Assembly: GCA_038993745.2 (NCBI GenBank)
Contig: CP160629.1
Span: 744,001-808,000 of the forward strand
Direction of reading: 5' to 3'
Source of the DNA: Aliivibrio fischeri
GTDB lineage: Bacteria > Pseudomonadota > Gammaproteobacteria > Enterobacterales > Vibrionaceae
Length of the DNA stretch: 64,000 bases
Below the pieces are notes generated by a model, which worked only from the letters and a program-made list of their open reading frames with translations, was not told the DNA's origin and searched no databases. Every line of letters begins with the position of its first letter. The stretch's first letter is position 1. Of the stretch, positions 60,179-64,000 are shown in pieces. Position numbers and translations under genes: made by a program.

Positions 60179-61354
60179 TTAGCTTAACCAGCCTTTAAAC
60201 ATTAGAACAATGTAATCGATAAGACGGCTAAAGATGCCACCTTCTTCAACATCATTTAGAGCTAATAGTGGGTATTCAGCAATGTCTTCACCATCGATTT
60301 GGTAGTAAAGCTTACCAACAACATCACCTTTGTAGATAGGTGCTTCAAGCGTTTTTTCTAATACAAAGCTTGCTGTCATTTTCTTAGCTTGGCCACGTGG
60401 TAAAGTAACATACGTGTCTTCTGCAACACCTAAAGCAACTTCGTCAGTGCTACCCATCCATACTTTTTCAGTTACGAATGTTTCATTAGCTTTATGTGGA
60501 GAAACAGTTTCAAAGAAACGGAAACCGTAATTCAGTAACTTTTTACTTTCAGCTTTACGCGCATTACCAGATTTAGTTCCCATAACAACGGCAACTAAAC
60601 GCATTTTTCCTTCAGTTGCTGAACTTACTAGGTTAAAACCAGCACCGTTTGTATGGCCTGTTTTAATGCCATCAACGTTCATGCTTTTATCCCACAATAG
60701 ACCATTTCGGTTGTATTGAGTGATACCGTTGTAAGTGAATGATTTTTCAGAATATACGCGATATTCTTCAGGTACATCTCGGATTAATGCTTGACCAATC
60801 AATGCCATATCATAAGGCGTTGAGTATAGGTCATCACGATCAAGACCATGAACGTTAGCAAAGTGTGTGTTTTTCAGATTTAATGTTTTTGCCCACGCGT
60901 TCATTAGGTCAACGAATGCATCTTCAGAGCCGGCTACGTGTTCAGCCATAGCAACACAAGCATCGTTACCTGATTGAATGATAATACCTTTATTAAGTTC
61001 ACGAACTTTTACAGTACTACCCACTTCAATGAACATTTTTGATGAACCAGGGAAGTTTTTAGCCCAAGCATTTTTGCTGATAACTACATCGTCATCCATT
61101 GAAATGTTGCCACTTTCAATTTCTTGACCGATAACATAACTTGTCATCATTTTAGTTAAGCTTGCAGGGTTCATACGAACGTTCATATCTTTTTCAGCCA
61201 ATACTTTGCCTGAATGATAGTCCATTAATACGTAGCCTTTAGCTGCGATTTGCGGTGCATTTGGAATAACCGCAGGTGCTGCTACAGCAACGGTAGAGCC
61301 TAAAATAAAGCTCGATAAGATAAGTCGTTTTAACTGTTTCGCTGAATTTTTCAT
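60179..61354 (-). CDS. dacA: D-alanyl-D-alanine carboxypeptidase (PBP5 type)
   Basis: Low-molecular-mass penicillin-binding protein trimming pentapeptides; 391 residues. Signal peptide ends near VAVAAPAV. Active-site motifs: SLTK with S65, SGN at 128-130, and KTG in VDGIKTGHTNGAG. C-terminal amphipathic helix (SRLIDYIVLMFKGWLS) anchors it to the membrane. The gene is separated from rlpA by about 280 bp holding nothing gene-like. Confidence 0.94.
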   Translation of the reverse strand: MKNSAKQLKRLILSSFILGSTVAVAAPAVIPNAPQIAAKGYVLMDYHSGKVLAEKDMNVRMNPASLTKMMTSYVIGQEIESGNISMDDDVVISKNAWAKNFPGSSKMFIEVGSTVKVRELNKGIIIQSGNDACVAMAEHVAGSEDAFVDLMNAWAKTLNLKNTHFANVHGLDRDDLYSTPYDMALIGQALIRDVPEEYRVYSEKSFTYNGITQYNRNGLLWDKSMNVDGIKTGHTNGAGFNLVSSATEGKMRLVAVVMGTKSGNARKAESKKLLNYGFRFFETVSPHKANETFVTEKVWMGSTDEVALGVAEDTYVTLPRGQAKKMTASFVLEKTLEAPIYKGDVVGKLYYQIDGEDIAEYPLLALNDVEEGGIFSRLIDYIVLMFKGWLS

Positions 61355-61634
61355 AATAATAACTTTGCACTGTGAGGTAGTGAAACTGCGTACATAATAG
61401 CAGATTTGAATATCATAACCAGATGTGTAATTAAATAACTGATTTTATATGAAAAGAAAGATAATAAAAATTCATCTGCTCTTTTTATGAGACATCCCTA
61501 TCTTGTTGTTATCTAAAGACAATAAGATTCTGCATTAGTTCATTAATATTTACATCAATAAGAGATGCTGGATATTTACTTACAATATTTACTAAAGATT
61601 GACATTTCTGTTGATATTGTAATCTTTGAAATCA

Positions 61635-62444
61635 TTATTTCTTCAATTCTTGGATGATAAACGCTGAAGTATATTGTCCATTTTTTGCTTCGATCAATGT
61701 TTTATCTGCTCTGTCTCTATCAATAAAAGGCCCTAAACGAACACGGTAAACATTGCCTGATTTTATAATGTTTGTTGGAGCATTAAATTGAGCTTCTAGT
61801 TTCTTTGCTATTTTATCCGCACTTTGCTCATTTTTAACGGCGACCATTTGGATATGATATTGATTCGGATCTATTGCGTGCCATTCTTGTGGGTTAGTCG
61901 GTTTAGCTACAGAAATATATTCAATTTTAACATTTGCTGTACCGGTTTTTAATACATCAAGTTTGGCGGCAGCTGCAAAACTTAAGTCTATGATTCGACC
62001 TTCATGAAAAGGTCCACGGTCATTGACTCGAACAATGGCTGTTTTTCCATTGTCTTTGTTAGTTACTTTTACATAACTTGGAAGTGGCAGTGTTTTATGA
62101 GCAGCACTCATTGAATACATATCATACACTTCGCCATTTGATGTTTTATGGCCGTGAAATTTTTTACCATACCAAGAACTTATTCCTTCTTGAGTAAACC
62201 CTTTGGGTTCTTTCACTATCGGGTAATCTTTGCCTAATAAGGTGTAATCTTTATTGCCATACAAACTTTTTGGCTCATAGCGAGGGTGAGCATCTTCGAT
62301 ATGTTCAACTGAAATTGGCATATCAGGTGCAATATCATTATCTATTTGATAACGACCAGCATTTGGTTCATCACTAGAGTTTTTTGGTGGCTCAGAAGCA
62401 CAACCTGCTAATATAAGAGATACGACAAGTAGAAGTATGCGCAT
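61635..62444 (-). CDS. rlpA: Rare lipoprotein A (septal lytic transglycosylase-like)
   Basis: 269-residue lipoprotein: [15 protein letters not shown], lipidated Cys15. A double-psi beta-barrel domain (GISSWYGKKFHGHKTSNGEVYDMYSMSAAHKTLPLPSYVKVTN ... VRVNDRGPF) is followed by a C-terminal SPOR domain (YHIQMVAVKNEQSADKIAKKLEAQF) that binds denuded peptidoglycan. RlpA homologues act as lytic transglycosylases in some species. The start overlaps the rodA stop by one base (TAATG). Confidence 0.92.
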   Translation of the reverse strand: MRILLLVVSLILAGCASEPPKNSSDEPNAGRYQIDNDIAPDMPISVEHIEDAHPRYEPKSLYGNKDYTLLGKDYPIVKEPKGFTQEGISSWYGKKFHGHKTSNGEVYDMYSMSAAHKTLPLPSYVKVTNKDNGKTAIVRVNDRGPFHEGRIIDLSFAAAAKLDVLKTGTANVKIEYISVAKPTNPQEWHAIDPNQYHIQMVAVKNEQSADKIAKKLEAQFNAPTNIIKSGNVYRVRLGPFIDRDRADKTLIEAKNGQYTSAFIIQELKK

Positions 62445-63565
62445 TAATTTGCCTTTGAGTGAATTTTTCTATGAGTGTGGATTGACATTAGAATACCAAA
62501 ACCTGCCATTAGGGTAACCATGGATGTTCCGCCGTAACTAACTAATGGAAGAGGGACACCAACAACTGGAAGAATACCACTTACCATGCCAATGTTTACA
62601 AAAATATAAACAAAGAAGCTTAGTACAATACTTCCTCCCATCATTCGTCCAAATGCAGTTTGTGCTTGGCTTGCTAAGAATAAACCACGACCAATAATAA
62701 ATAGGTAAAGTGTAAGCAAAGCGATAACACCAATAAGTCCCCATTCTTCAGCAATCACTGCAAAAATGAAATCGGTATGTCGCTCTGGTATGAATTCGAG
62801 TTGAGATTGGGTTCCGTGTAACCATCCTTTTCCTAATAGGCCGCCAGAACCAATAGCTATCTTGGATTGAATAATATGATAACCAGCACCAAGTGGATCG
62901 GATTCAGGGTTAAATAATGTTTGAACACGAACTTTTTGATAAGGTCGCATCAAGAAGAACCATAAAATAGGGATAAAAGCGCCAACGGCAACTGCTGCTG
63001 CTGTGATTATTTTCCAACTGATACCTGCTAGAAAAATAACGAAGATACCCGATGCTGCAATCAGTATAGAAGTGCCTAGATCTGGTTGTTTAGCAATCAT
63101 AATGGTCGGAACAAAGACCATTAATAGAGCAAAAAATAGAGTTCTAACGGTTGGCGGTAATGGTTTATTGCCGATATAACGAGCCACCATTAATGGTACG
63201 GCTAATTTGATAAGTTCTGATGGTTGAAATCGAACAAAGCCGAAGTTCAACCATCGTTGAGCGCCTTTTGACGCCTCTCCAAAAAGGAGAACCCCTAATA
63301 ATAGGAAAATTCCTATAGTGAAAACATAGGGAGCTGCGGCTTCGTAGGCTCTTGGTGATATTTGTGCAAGAAAGAACATGACACCCAAAGAAAGCAACAT
63401 TCTCATTGCTTGCTTATCCATCATCAATAAGCTTTGACCACTAGCGCTATACATAATAACTAAGGCACATGCCATCAATAATAAAATGCCTAGCAATAGT
63501 GGTAAATCTAAATGGATACGATGAAAAAAGTCGCGATTCTTTCCTGATGCAATATCAACTCTCAT
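62444..63565 (-). CDS. rodA: Rod-shape SEDS peptidoglycan glycosyltransferase RodA
   Basis: Polytopic SEDS glycosyltransferase of the elongasome, working with PBP2; 373 residues, about ten membrane helices. Family motifs: [31 protein letters not shown], and the catalytic-loop [16 protein letters not shown]-terminal [17 protein letters not shown] is typical. It overlaps mrdA upstream and rlpA downstream by one base each. Confidence 0.95.
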   Translation of the reverse strand: MRVDIASGKNRDFFHRIHLDLPLLLGILLLMACALVIMYSASGQSLLMMDKQAMRMLLSLGVMFFLAQISPRAYEAAAPYVFTIGIFLLLGVLLFGEASKGAQRWLNFGFVRFQPSELIKLAVPLMVARYIGNKPLPPTVRTLFFALLMVFVPTIMIAKQPDLGTSILIAASGIFVIFLAGISWKIITAAAVAVGAFIPILWFFLMRPYQKVRVQTLFNPESDPLGAGYHIIQSKIAIGSGGLLGKGWLHGTQSQLEFIPERHTDFIFAVIAEEWGLIGVIALLTLYLFIIGRGLFLASQAQTAFGRMMGGSIVLSFFVYIFVNIGMVSGILPVVGVPLPLVSYGGTSMVTLMAGFGILMSIHTHRKIHSKAN

Positions 63566-64000
63566 TACTTCTTAGCTGCCTCTTCCGTTTTCGGTAGTAA
63601 TACATAATCGAAGACGTGACGAGCTATTGGACCACCTTGGCTAGAGCCACCACCACCATTCTCTAATACAAGAGAAATAATAACTTTTGGATCTTTTGCT
63701 GGTGCAAAACCGGTAAATAAAGCGTGGTCACGCAAATGCTCTGCAATTTCATCAGCATTATATTCTTCATCTTCTTTTAGACCGAATACTTGCGATGTAC
63801 CTGATTTACCAGCACTCACATAAGGCGTGCCTGCAAAAGCTCTTCTTGCTGTACCTTTACGTCCATTATTTACTAGAATCATGCCATCAATAGCTAATTG
63901 CCAGTAACTGTCTTTTACCCCTTCAATTGGTGGGTAAGGCTCTGGTTCATAAGGCACTTCTTTATTATTTTCAATAATGCCTTTTAATAAATGTGGCGCT
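63565..64000 (-). CDS. mrdA: Penicillin-binding protein 2, C-terminal fragment (runs off window)
   Basis: C-terminal 145 or so residues of the elongasome transpeptidase PBP2; the rest lies beyond the window edge and the frame is open to base 63999. The third transpeptidase motif is visible as [11 protein letters not shown] (KSGT), as is [36 protein letters not shown]. Stop overlaps the rodA start (TAATG). The gene is not broken; it is cut by the window. Confidence 0.92.
   Translation of the reverse strand, partial: APHLLKGIIENNKEVPYEPEPYPPIEGVKDSYWQLAIDGMILVNNGRKGTARRAFAGTPYVSAGKSGTSQVFGLKEDEEYNADEIAEHLRDHALFTGFAPAKDPKVIISLVLENGGGGSSQGGPIARHVFDYVLLPKTEEAAKK

Noticed and set aside
63565..64000. 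Truncated mrdA as pseudogene
   Set aside because: The frame is open to the window edge; the gene is cut by the window, not broken.

Overview
The window is an AT-rich, gene-dense piece of gammaproteobacterial chromosome. Gene content and order point to a Vibrionaceae genome, most likely the Aliivibrio (V. fischeri) group. The pointers are luxP-luxQ directly behind thiL-pgpA, pomA-pomB, the nqrABCDEF-apbE-nqrM block, a BsrV-type racemase, and the mrdA-rodA-rlpA-dacA-ybeD-lipB-lipA order. The species call is inferred from protein resemblance and context. I saw no rRNA, tRNA, CRISPR array, insertion sequence, integrase or phage gene.

Layout. (1) 1-5.8 kb: a Yej-type peptide ABC importer (yejB partial, yejE, yejA and two separate ATPases), then an MliC-like lipoprotein and a frameshifted YitT-family gene. 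(2) 7.1-15.8 kb: glyA behind a PurR-type operator, a large AcfD/SslE-like M60 metalloprotease lipoprotein, a small lipoprotein, and a NIT-domain chemoreceptor with a sigma-28-type promoter. (3) 15.9-25.3 kb: nrdR-ribD-ribE-ribBA-ribH-nusB, a terminator, then thiL-pgpA-luxP-luxQ, which couples the autoinducer-2 receptor genes to thiamine and phospholipid housekeeping genes. (4) 25.3-29.1 kb: two small genes, then xseB-ispA-dxs on the minus strand. (5) 29.3-32.8 kb: the sodium-driven flagellar stator genes pomA-pomB behind a sigma-28-type promoter, then thiI. (6) 32.8-39.1 kb, mostly minus strand: yajL-panE, a Tsx/OmpK-like outer-membrane channel, ampG, ppiA-yajG and rlmG, with bolA divergent. 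(7) 39.9-48.4 kb: the Na+-NQR operon, its flavin transferase apbE and maturation factor nqrM, then dinB behind a LexA box. (8) 48.6-57.9 kb: periplasmic racemase, pepD, an 830-bp regulatory interval, a purine permease with gpt, frsA, and proB-proA. (9) 58-64 kb: the minus-strand lipoate and cell-wall elongation cluster.

Two features stand out. First, four genes (yitT, luxP, pomA, nqrD) are each broken by what reads as loss of one base from a short homopolymer, while the sequence on both sides stays fully gene-like. That pattern fits sequencing or assembly error at least as well as biological decay, so these breaks need checking against reads. Second, the interval 51374-52203 between pepD and the purine permease holds a PurR-type operator, a promoter-like element, a foldable 5' RNA region, a 28-codon aromatic-rich open reading frame with a good ribosome-binding site, consecutive hairpins and a strong intrinsic terminator. 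It looks like an undescribed leader/attenuator or a small-protein-encoding RNA upstream of purine uptake and salvage genes. In addition, LuxQ here appears to lack the roughly 115-residue PAS region that the V. harveyi protein has between its membrane and kinase parts.
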